Source: Lactuca virosa (Eukaryota; Streptophyta; Magnoliopsida; Asterales; Asteraceae). From it: a DNA stretch of 64,000 bases. Location of the stretch: assembly GCA_928212115.1 (NCBI GenBank), contig CAKMRJ010001112.1:404729868-404793867 (forward strand). Reading direction: 5' to 3'. The notes under the pieces are model-generated. The model worked only from the letters and a program-made list of their open reading frames with translations. It did no database searches and had not been told where the DNA came from. The position numbers and the translations under genes were made by a program. Below are positions 36,801-50,103 of this stretch, one piece after another; position 1 is the first letter of the stretch; the number at the start of each line of letters is the position of its first letter.

Positions 36801-39405
36801 CCTGATACTAAAGTACTCTCCCATCTTTTCAGATTTGAGAAACTTTTATCTTTCTGCCTAAATCGAAACTTTTCCAATGTTTCAGTATTATACTTAATCT
36901 GGTAAGTAAAACCATATTTACTAAAATTTAGTAAATCATGATGAATAGTCTTAACGATCTTTGTGGTGGACTTGATCAGTGCACAAGAATGTGTACTCGA
37001 TCCCTTAGTCCTTCACTTGACTCACATATACATGTGAACAACGAATTTAGTCTTAATTTTTCCAAAGATGAAGATTCTCATTTATCATACTATACAACTT
37101 GTATGATTCCAAGTTTCTATCCAACTGAAACTTGGGTGATGAGAATCTTTCCTTATTTGGTAAATTTAGACACTACCACAAATGAAAGAATCAAATCCAT
37201 TTTCCGATATTGCTATCAATGGGATCATATAAACAACAATTTTCCACAAATGACATTGTAAGGATACTTAAAATAAATAAAATCAAAAATTTTCTTTTAT
37301 TTTTAAAAATTGCGGAAAAAACTTATCCTTACAATGCAAATGAATATGAAAACTATGTTGTTATCTATTCCTAAGCAATCTATCACAACTCTTAAGCAAC
37401 AACTCAAAAATTCTGATCATCGAACCATGCGACCGAAATCCGTCTTCGCGATCAGAATCAGCTTACTCTTCCTTTAAGTTTCCTTCCCTTTGCTTGATCC
37501 TACCATACATCAAACTGTATTAAGAATCTTCAAATAGACAGCTTCGCAACCATACATGAAACAGAGTCAAACCTTTGACTTGACCTTCTCTCAGATCTTT
37601 CAGGTAGTTAAGGCAGCTTCGCAACCAATGCCCCTTCCTTTGGAATTAGAAACATATGGACCCTTTGGTAATGGTACATGGGACTATCTTAGACTTAGCA
37701 TTTCTCTTTACCATTCGATCAACCGAGTTGACTATGGCCGATCCCTTTCCATTGGGAAGAGAAAGCTTTTCTGGATTTTCAATGTTACCATTGTCAATGT
37801 CCATGGAAGTTTGGGAAGTTGATCTTCTAATCAAATTTGCTTTACCAGTGCTCCAAATCATTGCTGATTCAGCAGCACCTAGCAAATATATAAGATCATT
37901 AAGGGTCATGTCATAGTCTGTTTCATAGTACTCCCAAAGGAAACTCACTATGTGGCTTAGAAAGTGATTGAACAACCAACTTTCTCAAGACTTTGACACC
38001 CAACTCTCCCAGCTTGTCAATATGTGACTTCATCTTCAATATGTGAGCACACATAAACCTTGCTTTCCAATAGGGCTTGAGTGACCTTGAACTTGTGGGT
38101 TAGGGAGAATAATTGGAGGAGGTGGAGGGAGTGAAGAATGATTTCTGGGACATCATCTTCAAAAAGTTTTGGGAAGATCATAATTGTCTGAACCAGACAT
38201 CTTTTGGGAGATATTCAAGATAGTTGATTTAAAGTCCTTAATATAACACCCAATATGAAATATTAAGGCTAGGACCCAACACAATACTTTTATAACTTGG
38301 AAGAGGGATGCCGTAATCCAAGCTATAAAATATTTGAAGGTAGGTGAATGACGATTCACCAATTTCCACCATGAAAAACGAAATAAATTATTAGGTTTTA
38401 ATTGGTTTTGAAACTCCTAGATTCTTTGAGATTCATTGAACTTTTCAATGGCATGTTTCAATCTTGAGTGTGCCCTCTCAAATTTTGTGACTGGGATGCC
38501 GATGATCACAAAACAAGGTGTGAATAACCATGCAAATATACTTGGTACCCTTGATATTTAACCCTCAATCGATGTGCCAGTTAACCACACACGCTCCACC
38601 GATACTATGATAAACATTAAGTTACCCTTTGCCTACCTTGTTAAATCCAGTTTAGTGTGCCGGTTACCCATACGCGCTCCACTAACGACTTAAGCAAAGT
38701 GCAAAGTGTAATTTCATGGGTTAGCACCAAATTCACATTTTCCTAAGTAACTAAGATCGGGAATTTATAAAAGTTTAGTTACTTAGTATTTATCATTAAT
38801 ACTTTTAATGAAGGGAGAATTCTAGTCCTTGTCCTACCCGTTCGGCTAACGACCCTCCACCAGTCAAGGAAGCGGTGGGTGAGAGTGGACACCCGTTAAA
38901 CTGCCATTTTATAGGCAGTAACCTTATACCCCCTTATAGACCGACTTCGTGAATGAGGCCTACTAACGGTAAGACTGACTTGCTCTTATACATATATATA
39001 TTATTAACTTATAATACTATAAAGTATAAGGGTTGAATTTTAACTTTTAAAATTCTAAGGGCTTAACTTGGAATTAAGTATTCATAAGGAAAACTTTAAA
39101 AATTCCAAAACTTGAGGGCAAGTTTTGAAACTATTCAAAACTATTCAATTCCATAACTTATGTGTTTAAAGTAGTTTTAATTCAAAAAACTCTTCAAGTT
39201 CCATAACTTGAGGACAAGTTATGGAAGACTTTAAACTATTAAAAGAATATGACTTTTCTTTATTCATAACCTATGAAAATATTTATGATTTTTATGAATC
39301 TTAAATGTGACTTTTCATATAACTTGAGGACAAGTTACAAAAACACATTTTAGAACCAACTCTTAGATTAATTTGGATTGAAAATAACAATTTCACATAA
39401 CTTTT
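33884..39405 (-). other. copia internal region, mostly non-coding
   Basis: Repeated phrases include GTGCCGGTTAACCACACACG (35930, 38570) and GGGATGCCGTAATC (35860, 38285). Short frames on either strand are not convincing except the gag remnant listed separately. No RT, RNase H or integrase motif was seen. Confidence 0.6.
37646..38200 (-). pseudogene. copia gag remnant
   Basis: The minus-strand start reads MSGSDNYDLPKTF at 38200. After frameshifts a 109-aa frame (37975-37646) has FLWEYYETDYDMTLNDLIYL, a gag-type helix region, MDIDNGNI, then ending KGSICF where the zinc knuckle should begin. Capsid-like remnant only; the stops mean no functional product. Confidence 0.65.
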
Positions 39406-40603
39406 TGTCACACCCCCAGCCATCGGCGGAAACACCGGGTAGTGTAACGTTATTCTTCGTATCGCAGTTATATAACATACATTGAACAGTACTAAAGAAA
39501 ATACATACCTTTATTGATAACTGAAAGTTACATAACTGTTTTTCTAGGACCTATTACATAATATCCGACTATGGCATACTTCTTAATGAACAGAAAGGTA
39601 ATAGTAAAACTTCTTCTGTTCGAATACATACCAGCTTTTCAAGTTCCTGAAAACACATGCATTTTAAAATACGTCAACATAAAGTTGGTGAGTCCATAGG
39701 TTTTGACTCCATAAAATAATACATTTTCCACATTCAAAAGTATAGTTTTTGAAAGTATCATTTTGACTCTCCATCATTTAGTATGTATATTAGGTATAAT
39801 AGTTTACTTATCAATTAAGTGTTATACCTAAACATTCCTTAATCCTAAGGTATAAGTAGGGGAAACTTATACTTAACATTACTACTTGTATACGACAAAG
39901 TATAATGATTCTAACAATTTGCTACCATGAGCCTGTAACCGCTGCTATGACATAATACCTCTGATAGAACACACTCATAATTTACCATGAGAAACAAACA
40001 CACTCATGATTTACCATGAGAAACAACACTGTACGCTTCATCGACGTCAGAACAATAACAAATAAAAGGATAGTTCATCACTTGCTTTTGGTTGACTTGT
40101 AGCTAACAGTCACAAGTGGGGTGGTCAACCCGTATACTAATTATACACGACTTCCTCGCTCACACGGGATTAACGGTTACAATTCAGAGGATTTTCACTA
40201 AGATCCCCAATCTTAGTTGATGAATACAATTACTCATGTAGACTTTGACGACTTCCTATAGCTCTAACAACAAAAGCATCTTTATGTCTAAAACCCTAAG
40301 TTACTAGACTATGCTTTTAAACATTACTCCTAACTTCATAATATTTAGGTAGTATAACAGCTATATCTTGAAGTAAAACCAGGTTTTATCTTGACCTAAA
40401 ACCAATAATAACAACATATAACGTTCCTAGTTTTATCTTGACATAAAACTATCAATAACAATACCAAGTTTATCTTAACATAAAACTAACAATAACAACG
40501 TATAACATATCCAGTTTTATCTTGACATAAAACTATTAATAGTAACATACTTTATAACTTAACATATAAATCTTCCGAATATAACTTCGGAACTATATCG
40601 CAC

Positions 40604-40687
<84 letters not shown>

Positions 40688-41704
40688 CTTAAGTATAACC
40701 CAAGATCTACATTAGTAAATTAACATACTGATAAGTTGATAATAGTTGTATATTTTCAAAATATTATATTTATAACAACTATACCCCGACTATTATAACT
40801 ATATACTGTCATATAGACATAATAATAACATATATATAATATCTAGCATGCGTTTCCCCCCGAAATATTAGAAAGTGGGGCCGTGAAACTCACCCTAGTA
40901 GCGTGATTTTATGTTATCTAAGCAAAAACGGTCAGCGCACGAGGTCATCGGGACTCGGGATGCAAAATGGCCTCCAAAAACGAGATAGAGAGAAGAGTTT
41001 AGGTGTAAGAAGTGTTAAGGTCGAATTTGCTATTTATAGGCTGATTTTTGGCCATTCACGACGTGAAACAAGCATGTTCACGTCGTAGCTCGATCCTGCT
41101 CACTTCGTAGACCCGCCATTTGGTCCCTAGCTTCGGATGGTATCCCTTTGACTCCTCACGACGTGAATCAATACTTGCTCACGTCGTGAGTTTGGATCTT
41201 ATCCCCTCGCAGCCTCGTCACACCTTCTAGATCCGAAATGTGGTGGTTTGAGTCCTCACGTCGTGAGTTTTTATGCTCACATCGTGAGTTTAGTCAAATT
41301 AGGGTTTCTGACAACGATATCTTCGGAAGGCCATAACTTTTGCATACGAACTCCGTTTTTGACGTTCTTTATATCCACGCGTAGGTATTTACGAGTACTA
41401 CAACTTTCTTTTAGACTTAAATAGCTAATTCTAAGTCTATTTTAAATTGCTCTTATTATAGAGATTTATAGTGTTCGGTTTATCATAACTTCTTCATGCG
41501 AAGTCAGATTCAAACATTCTCTATATTTTTGGGATCGTATGGACGTATACTTTGAGTTGTATTATAAAGAAGATTCATATTTGTATTAGAATTCATCATG
41601 AACTACATAACACTCTTACCACATTACTAGGTTAACAAAATCACATTACATGATTGGCATAATCACATGTGATTGTCTATTGACCTATTTTGACTAGTGT
41701 TACA
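39406..41704 (-). repeat. solo LTR A1
   Basis: 2299 bp, ends TGTCACACCCCCAGCC and TAGTGTTACA as printed, flanked by a perfect 5-bp CTTTT duplication (39401-39405 and 41705-41709). Minus-strand TATAAATA at 41038-41031. Palindromic CACGTCGTG/CACGACGTG words lie just upstream at 41056-41290. Contains a (AT)n array (about 40607-40681) that A2 lacks. Same family as 47360-49608. Confidence 0.92.
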
Positions 41705-41876
41705 CTTTTCTATTAATCTAAGCAACTCATAAGAACAAGATAATTCAATCAAACTTTTTCATGTAATGAGCCTAACCATTAAACTAATACAAAACATGAA
41801 TCTATTGACAATTATCTTTGAAATTGGATTAGCATGAACATTACCACATCAAAAACAGGTATATAAGTTGAAAAAC

Positions 41877-44779
41877 TGTCACACCCTAAAACCGGAACGG
41901 CGGAAACGTTCGGGGGTGGAGGACGTCATGTACAGTATCACAATAATGCAAAGTAGTAAACAAGCAACAACATCATCCATTGCATTAATAATATAATTTA
42001 ATACAGGTGTGTTCTGTCAAGTTTTATAGACACCAAAAACATACATCAAAATAAAAGATGAGTCTTGAACGAGCTCCATCTTCTCAAAAACCTGGCTCCG
42101 GTACCTGTCTACTAGCGACCTGAGAATACAAGTTATTTTGAAAGAGTTTATTAGCTTTAAAGCTGGTGAGTTCATAAGTATATTAGTGTCTGTATTTGTA
42201 TGAAAGTGCTTGTAAGCCTGTAATGTATAAGTTTTGTAAAAGTTTGTAATTGTTTGAACTCTCCTAGAAAACCCTATGTTTCCTACTAAAAGTAGCCTTC
42301 TACCAAGGCATCTAGTATCTGCGTGTGTGTCTTTTGTAAGAGTGTGTATTTTCCCAAATCTGACTATCATTAACCAAAAATATAGTTTTTACATTATTGT
42401 TTATTGTGTGAATATCACAAAGTAAATGTAAAGGGAAAATGAAATAGTACTGTAGTGTTGTATTAAGTAACTACTGCTGTACTAATTACTTTAAACCAAC
42501 TGTTATTTAAAGTACCATGTGATCGGCCTGTATCCTGCTACCGACTCTATAGAAAAACGACGATGTAAGACGTCGTAAGAAATGACGTTTGGCACCCGTA
42601 GACTTGCAAGTCCCACTGTAGCGAGCAGCAAGGTGTAGGATAGTCAATCCAGTATAGATCTACACACAAACTCATACGCTCTCCACTTAAGGAGATTCTG
42701 GATACAAAATGGGTCATGACAGGTAGTGCCATGCCCCCGTTAAGTGGCTCACATAACTGTAAGTAACGTATATGTATATGTATATGTATGTGCTAGCTGT
42801 ATTGTGTGTTCTTTCTCTGTCTAGCCTGTATGTTTTGTTTCTCATCACTGTGTATTATGTTTGTTTCTCATCACTATGTATTATGTTTGTTTCTCATCAC
42901 TATGTATTATGTTTGTGTCTCATCACTATGTATTATGTTTGTTTCTCATCACTATGTATTATGTTTGTTTCTCATCATTATGTATTATGTTTGTTTCTCA
43001 TCACTATGTATTACTCATGAATGAACTGACTCATTGTATGTTTCATTGTTCTAGTAATAGTATCTTCCTAAACTATACCTATTATAGTTTACTAGTAATG
43101 TTGTTTGTGTATATGAACATGTTTGTATACCTTTGCTACCCACAGTCATTGAACTGAATGAAAGAAGTAACCTTTTATATCTATACACATATACATGATA
43201 TATAACTAGGATTCAAATGACCTTCGGACAAATAACCCGAATACCCTAAGTCCACAACCAAACAAGGAACAGGAAGTAAGGTGAGCTATCAGTCCTAAGT
43301 CCTTTCAATCCTACTTATATAATTATATCCATATAGATACACAGAATATAAGTTAAAAGAGTTTAATAAAAGTATTTGATATGTAAAAGAGTTTGTAAAA
43401 CAGTTTGATAACACAGTTTGAAAAGTAAGAAATCCACTTGTTTGGTAGTTATTAATCACATGTGATTGATATAATAACTATAATAGTTCAACTTGTATCC
43501 CCCCATAAAAGCATTTAAAAACATTTAAAAGGTTAATTAAGGGGTATGAACTCACCTGTAGTGAGTGGTTTGGATGAACGGAATGTATAGGATGCTAGGT
43601 GTCAAGTGAAGACTTGTACACACACGATGATCCTAGTTAACATATAATATCACATATATGTATCCAATTAGTCTTTAAACAACTAATTAACAAAGTTAAG
43701 ACATCCTAGGACATGTAAAACACCTTATTTAAGTGCTATAAGTCCTAAGGATTGCATCTAAGTGTTGTAGGACATTGCTATTGAGTTTAGGGTTCAAGGG
43801 GACCCTTTATTTGAGTTTACGGTTTTGTGACCATAACTCATTGAGTTTACGGTCGTAAACCCATGAGTTTATGGCCGTAAACTCATGTTTCTTTGACCAT
43901 TTTGTGTTTTGAAGCCTTAAAGATCACAAGAAGCATTCCTACTTCATGTTTAAGCCTTAGGAAGAGATTAGGGCACCATTTCACTCCTTTTAGGAGTTTA
44001 CGGTCCTTGGACCATTTCCCTTTGGGTTTACGGCCGTAAACCCAAATGGTTTATGGTCTTTTGATGTTTTCAAGTACTAAGCACATCAAGGAAGGGATCT
44101 AGGCTAGTTTCCAAGGCTTAGAAGGGACTAGGGCACACTTTGGCACCCTTTTTGGGGTTTACGGTCCAAGAACATCTTGGACCGTAAACACCTTTGATCC
44201 TTGGTTTCTTGGGTGTTTTCTTGATGTTTAGAAGTGTAACAAGCTCTATAATACTCTAGGATAGAAGTACTTACTAGGTAGAAGCTTGAAAATGTGCTAA
44301 AAGTCCAAGAACACTAGTGTGTGTTCTTGGTGAAACTTGAAGATCTACACTTTTGGAATGATTTCACGGATGGAATCATGTTAGATCACTAGATTAAGTA
44401 AGATATCAACTTTTTAGGGCTAGAAACACTTACAATGTTGAAGATCAAGAAGAAAAGTCGATGATACTTGAGAGAGAATTGAGTTTTGGATCTTGAAATT
44501 GTGAAAAGTGATAAATAATGACTAAGTGTCATATTTATACCCTCTTTTAGGGTTTACGGCCGTAAACACCTTTGTTTAGGCCGTAAACTCCAAACTCTTG
44601 GAGTTTTGGGACATTATTGTTGCACAATAAACCCTAGGGCATCCTCTCTCCTGTTATCTCCTGGAGTACTAATCTTAAAATACTCAAACTTATTCCAAAA
44701 AGCTTGAAAATTAGCAGAAACAGTTTTGACTCCTATTGAAGTGAATGGTTGTACAGAATAGAAATTTCGGGTTGTCACA
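41877..44779 (-). repeat. solo LTR B' (related to family B, opposite orientation)
   Basis: 2903 bp, ends TGTCACACCCTAAAACC and TTTCGGGTTGTCACA as printed, flanked by a perfect AAAAC duplication (41872-41876 and 44780-44784). Its reverse complement starts TGTGACAACCCGAAA like LTR B. Minus TATA (TATAAATA) at 44539-44532. GTTTACGGCCGTAAAC-type palindromes lie on both sides (43840-44190 and 44551-44590). Confidence 0.9.
42838..43012 (+). repeat. 26-bp minisatellite
   Basis: About 6.7 copies of a 26-bp unit (TCTCATCACTATGTATTATG + TTTGTT) with very few differences. Because 26 is not a multiple of three and the unit has no stop in any forward frame, all three forward frames stay open through it. 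Confidence 0.95.
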
Positions 44780-44852
44780 AAAACAGCTTAGGGTAATGTT
44801 CCCTAGTCCAATTCCAGCCAAAACAGTCGAAGATATGCTGTCTGGGGGTCGA

Positions 44853-44937
44853 ACTCGTCGAGTGCATGAACCAACTCGGCGAGTTGGATGAGTTTAGCCT
44901 TGGACTCGTCGAGTTCCTTCATGGACTCGGCGAGTCT
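44853..44937. repeat. palindrome cluster in the copia leader
   Basis: Four words AACTCGTCGAGT, CCAACTCGGCGAGTTGG, GGACTCGTCGAGTTCC and GGACTCGGCGAGTC, spaced about 20-30 bp, lying 70-150 bases after the PBS in the minus-strand transcript. In RNA each can fold as a hairpin or pair with another copy. Confidence 0.85.
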
Positions 44938-45005
44938 GCTGAGCAGACATCAACAAACTTTGATTTTTCAGCCAATTTTGCAAGTATAACAAGAAAACAA
45001 GCCTT

Positions 45006-45018
45006 GACTCTGATACCA
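45006..45018 (-). other. copia primer-binding site
   Basis: Minus-strand TGGTATCAGAGTC, separated by one base from the LTR end at 45020. It fixes the orientation of the copia element. Confidence 0.88.
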
Positions 45019-45019
45019 C

Positions 45020-45783
45020 TGTTGGGTTTTGAGCATTCTAACACTCCTAAGTGTACATGCAACCCTAAATACCTTGGATCTATGTTTTCTCTATTATACA
45101 TGCAAATATGAATAATCCAAGGTATTATCCTAACTAGCGTACAAAAACATTGATTCATATGTAATATAGCAAGTTAGAAGACATACCTTTTGATGTAGCT
45201 TGATTCCATGGAGCTTAAGATCCTAGTGCCTCAAGTGTGACACCTCAAATGGTTCACACAACATCAAATGCACTTGGAATAACTTAGAGACAAATGAAAC
45301 ACTTCATGAAATCGGCTAGCCCTCACCATTCCTTCATAGTGGCCGATTTTTGGGAAGAATAAGATGCTTATATAGTGTGTCACAATTAGGGTTACACCAT
45401 GTAAACCCTAATTTTCATGGCCTTTCATTTCCATGATCCATGGGTACAAAAAAAAACCATGGAGTATCCTATGGATTTTAGCCCAACTTGATAAACCATG
45501 GAGCATTAGCCCACTATACAAGTATGGATGATTTACACAATAAACCCATATATTTAATTAGTCTCCTTTTGATCACTTAATTAATTCCAAATTAATTCTT
45601 GATCAATACTAATTAAATAATCTTATTAATATATTAGAACTTATAATATATTAATGAACCTTAAGTGTTATTTCTCTCATTTTAGTCTATCCAAATGCAT
45701 GATGCCATGCAACCCAAATGGACCATGCCAATCGAGTCAAGTACATACCAAATATAGTTATGGACTTAGACACTAATCCAACA
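45020..45783 (-). repeat. copia 5' LTR
   Basis: 764 bp, same family as 30316-31090, next to the PBS. Minus TATATAAG at 45374-45367. Nearly identical to its partner, so the insertion is fairly young. Confidence 0.92.
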
Positions 45784-45788
45784 GTTAG

Positions 45789-47359
45789 TTTTCCAAAAAA
45801 CTAATTACATGCCTATATATGCCATTATATGTCATTTAGGACTCGTTTGTGTCTCGGGAATTCATTCGTGGAACTTCTCATCCTTACGCGAACCTTCAAT
45901 CGAATCAAACACATAAGGTGAGTTCATACCCCTATACTTTTCCGAGTTTTTAATGTTTTCAGGGGGGGGATACAAGTAAAAGTACAAGTAATCTTGTGTT
46001 TAAAAATATAATTTGGTTTATTATATTTTCTATCATTATTATACATCGAACATAGAACTTACAAATCATGATGAACATAGTTACTACTAGACTTGCGAAC
46101 AGTTTTATAAACATGTTAAGATACAAACGTTGCAAATACAGTTTTCAGAACAAAGGAAACAAACTTATGAATTATGAAATAAAAGATATTATTTTATAAG
46201 GATTCATGTTAATAAAAAGGGTTTTCATAGTATTATTCGTGGATTCGTTGAGAGAACTACAGTGTGAGACGCCATGTAACTAGAGTCTCCTGGAGGGAGA
46301 GCGTGGGTTTGTGTATAGATCTATACGGGAGTGACAATCCCGCACCCTGACTATAAGCTACAGTCAACCTAGGGTGACAAACGTCATTTTTCACGACGTA
46401 CATCCGAGTACGTCGTAATGTTGATCGTCCATAGTATGGTTATAAGAATCCACAGGTGAAACAACGACTCGTCCACGTAATAATATACCGAACGAACAAA
46501 CATTAGGGTTAATAAGTATGTGATAGCTTAGTATATACACTAGGGTAATATGAAATTAACATCCGACTTGCAGTGGTATGTGTGATCTCTGCCTCATTTC
46601 CTGTTCCTTGTTTGGTTGTGGGCTTGGGCGGAATCACACAATCGACTGTCTGTTCGATCTAGATTTCTATAACTCGTATGTACTAAGTGATCACAGGAGG
46701 GTATTAACAACACATTCAGTATACAGAACAACACGTTTTCAGTTAGTTTTATTTATGTAATAAGACTACTATACAATGGTTTTCATACAATGGTATTCAT
46801 ATAATGGTTTTCATACAAAGGTTTTCGTACAAAGGTTTTCATACAAAGGTTTTCATACAAAATACATACATAACTTACATTTAGGAAAATATGGGATTTT
46901 CCAGGGTAAACATCAGTATTTTATAAACAATCAGTTTATTATTTCATTCATGAACATTCATTGTTAATTCTGTAATTTCTTAGTTTATGCATCGAGGCTA
47001 TGTATGAAGAATATCCGATAGACCATGGAATGTGTGGTTTCCGCCTCATTTCCTGTTCCTTGTTTGGTTGTGGACTTAGGGCATATCCACACAATCGATC
47101 GTCTGTTCGATATTGGTTTATACATAGCTAGTATGAGCTAAGTAGTTATAAAAGGAATTGGTTAATCATGCATTCAATAAGAAAATAATGGATTTTCTTG
47201 AGGAACACTTTCAATAGATATCAAAGGATCAATACAGTTAACATTGTAAGTATTTAGTGAATACTTCAAGATTATGTACATAAGGATTCAACAACCAGTG
47301 GAATGTGTGGCCTCCGCCTCATTTCCTGTTCCTTGTTTGGTTGTGGGCTTGGGGCAGAA
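45789..47359 (+). other. middle segment of LTR B
   Basis: Continuation of the interrupted LTR after the copia target duplication. Contains blocks of TTCCTGTTCCTTGTTTGGTT at 46592, 47044 and 47317 and short tandem GGTTTTCATACAAA units at 46771-46861. No gene. Confidence 0.7.
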
Positions 47360-49608
47360 TGTCACACCCCCAGCCATCGGCGGAAACACCGGGTGATGTA
47401 ACGTCATTCTTCGTATCACAGTTATATAACATACATTGAACAGTACTAAAGCAAATACATACCTTTATTGATAACTGAAAGTTACATAACTGTTTTTTTA
47501 GGACCTATTACATAATATCCGACTATGGCATACTTCTTAATGAACAGAAAGGTAATAGTAAAACTTCTTCTGTTCGAATACATACCAACTTTTCAAGTTC
47601 CTGAAAACACATGCATTTTAAAATACGTCAACATAAAGTTGGTGAGTGCACAGGTTTTGACTCCATAAAGTAATACATTTTCCACGTTCAAAAGTATAGT
47701 TTTGAAAGTATCATTTTGACTCTCCAACATTTAGTATGTATATTAGGTATAATAGTTTATTTATCAATTAAGTGTTATACCTAAACATTCCTTAACCATA
47801 AGGTATAAGTAGGGGAAACTTATACTTAACATTAATACTTGTATACGACAAAGTATAATGTTTCTAACAATTTGCTACCATGAGCCTGTAACCGCGGCTG
47901 TGACATAATACCTCTGATAAAATACACTCATGATTTACCATGAGAACAAACACACTCATGATTTACCATGAGAACAACACCGTACGCTTCATCGATGCCG
48001 GAACAATAACAAGTAAAAGGATAGTTCATCACTTGCTTTTGGTTGACTGTAGCTAACAGTCACAAGTGGGGTGGTCAACCCGTATGCTTATTATACACGA
48101 CTTCCTCGCTCACACGGGATTAACGGTTACAGTTCAGAGGATTTCCGCTAAGATCCCCAATCTTAGTTGATGAATACAATTACTCATGTAGACTTCAACG
48201 GCTTCCAATAACTCTAACAACAAAAGCATTTTCATGTCTAAGTCCCTAAGTCACTAGACATGCTTTTAAACATTACTCCTAACTTCATAACATTTAGGCA
48301 GTATAACAGCTATATCTTGAAGTAAAACCAGGTTTTATCTTGACATAAAACCAATAATAACAACATATAACGTTCCTAGTTTTATCTTGACATAAAACTA
48401 TCAATAACAATATATATAACATACCAAGTTTTATCTTGACATAAAACTAACAATAACAACATATAACATACCAAGTTTTATCTTGACATAAAACCAATAA
48501 TAGCAACATACTTTATAACTTAACATATAGTACTTCCGAATATAACTTCGGAACTATATCGCACACAACATATATATAGAATCCTAAGTATGACTCAAGA
48601 TCTACATTAATATACTATTATAACAATAACATGCTAACAACTTTACAATAGTTGTATACTTTCAGATACGAAATAACTATATCCCTGTTATTATAACTAT
48701 CTACTTTGATACTAATATACTATCATATAGACATAATAATAACATATATATAATATTTAGCATGCATTTTCCCCCGAAATATTAGAAAGTGGGGCCGTGA
48801 AACTCACCCTAGTAGCGTGATTTTATGTTATCTAAGCAAAACGGTCAGCGTACGAGGTCATCGGGGCTCGGGATGTAAGATAGCCTCAGCAAAGGAGAGA
48901 GGAGAAAGAAGTTTAGGTGTAAGAATGGCTGAGGTCGGACCTGCTATTTATAGTAGGGATTTTGGACCCCCACGTCGTGGGTTTTGGACCCCCACGTCGT
49001 GGCTTAAGATCTTATCCCCGTAGACTTGCCATTTGCGTCCCTAGCTTCGGAAGGTGTCATGTGACTCATCACGTCGTGGGATATCTTTGCTCACGTTGTG
49101 AACTTGGATCTTATCCCCTCGCAGCCTCATCACACACCTTCTAGATTCCGGGATGTGGATAACTGACTCCCCACGTCGTGGGCTCTGTGCCCATGTCGTG
49201 AGCTGAGTCAGATTAGGGTTTCTGACAACTTAATCTTCGGAAGGTCGTAACTTTGACATACGAACTCCGTTTTTGACGTTCTTTATATGCACGCGTAGGT
49301 ATTTACAAGTACTACAACTCTCTTTTAGACTCCAATAGCTGATTCTAAGTCTATTTTAAATTCCTCTTATTATAGAGATTTATAGTGTTCGGTTTATCAT
49401 AACTTCTTCATGCGAAGTCAGATTCAGACATTCTCTATATTTTTGGAATCGTATGGACGTATACTTTGAGTTGTATCATAAAGAAAGTTCATATTTGTAT
49501 TAGAATTTGTCATGAACTATATAATACTTTCATCACATTACTAATCACATTACATGATTTGAATAATCACATGTGATTGTCTACTGACCTATTTTGACTA
49601 GTGTTACA
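47360..49608 (-). repeat. solo LTR A2
   Basis: 2249 bp, same family as 39406-41704, inserted in LTR B. Flanks CAGAA (47355-47359) and CATAA (49609-49613) fit a 5-bp duplication with one change. Minus TATA at 48952-48945. CCACGTCGTGG palindromes lie upstream at 48968-49205. Confidence 0.87.
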
Positions 49609-50090
49609 CATAACCACACAATCAATTGTTTGTTCGATTTGGATTGTATATGATTTGTATGCACTAAGTACTCGCAGGAGGAACTAGTAAGAATCATTTT
49701 TACTTAACATTCATTACATCAGAAAATATAAGGTTTTCAGGAGAAACATAACGTACTTTTCGAAAGAACAAATAACAGTTTTCCAAAAAAAATGCTTATG
49801 AACTCACCAGCTTTATGCTGATACTCTTTCAAAACCTACTTGTATTCTCAGGACATTAGTAGAAAGGTACACGCACCGGGTACAAGAAGATGGACCATAG
49901 TAGCTTTGAGACTTTACTTGTATTTACTTTTGAAGTCAATCATGTATGAATCAAATGTAATGTAAACACTATACTATTAATACAATGGTTGTTGTTGCTT
50001 TGATTACTATTATTCAATTGTTGTGATACTGTACATGACGTCCTCCGCCCCCCGAACGTTTCCGCCGTTTCGGTTTGGGGGTGTGACAGA

Positions 50091-50103
50091 TTGGTATCAG
50101 AGC
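50091..50103 (+). other. primer-binding site of gypsy B
   Basis: TTGGTATCAGAGC two bases after the LTR B end; initiator-Met type. Shows that gypsy B is on the plus strand. Confidence 0.88.

Larger units (their letters stand above)
30316..45783 (-). mobile_element. Ty1/copia-type element, 15.5 kb with insertions, LARD-like
   Basis: Two near-identical LTRs (30316-31090 and 45020-45783) are flanked by a perfect 5-bp duplication GTTAG (30311-30315 and 45784-45788). PBS at 45018-45006 and PPT-like AAGTGGGAGAC beside 31091 give minus orientation. The internal part lacks integrase and reverse transcriptase that I can recognise; only a broken gag is seen. It is therefore a non-autonomous derivative. 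Three solo LTRs lie inside it. Confidence 0.88.
29245..50088 (+). repeat. 5' LTR of gypsy family B, split by two insertions
   Basis: Starts TGTGACAACCCGAAA at 29245 and ends GGGGGTGTGACA at 50088, next to a PBS. About 3.1 kb remains when the copia element (30316-45783 plus TSD) and solo LTR A2 (47360-49608) are taken out. It contains a TATA box at 29638, palindromic words such as GTGTACGACCGTACAC (29441-29630 and 29998-30230), and three copies of the TTCCTGTTCCTTGTTTGGTT block. Confidence 0.82.

Noticed and set aside
36938..37261. 107-aa plus-strand frame in the copia internal region
   Set aside because: Antisense to the element, no recognisable domain, and surrounded by non-coding repeats.
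42772..43157. Three overlapping 72-98-aa frames
   Set aside because: Produced by the 26-bp minisatellite, which lacks stops in all forward frames, and antisense to the LTR.
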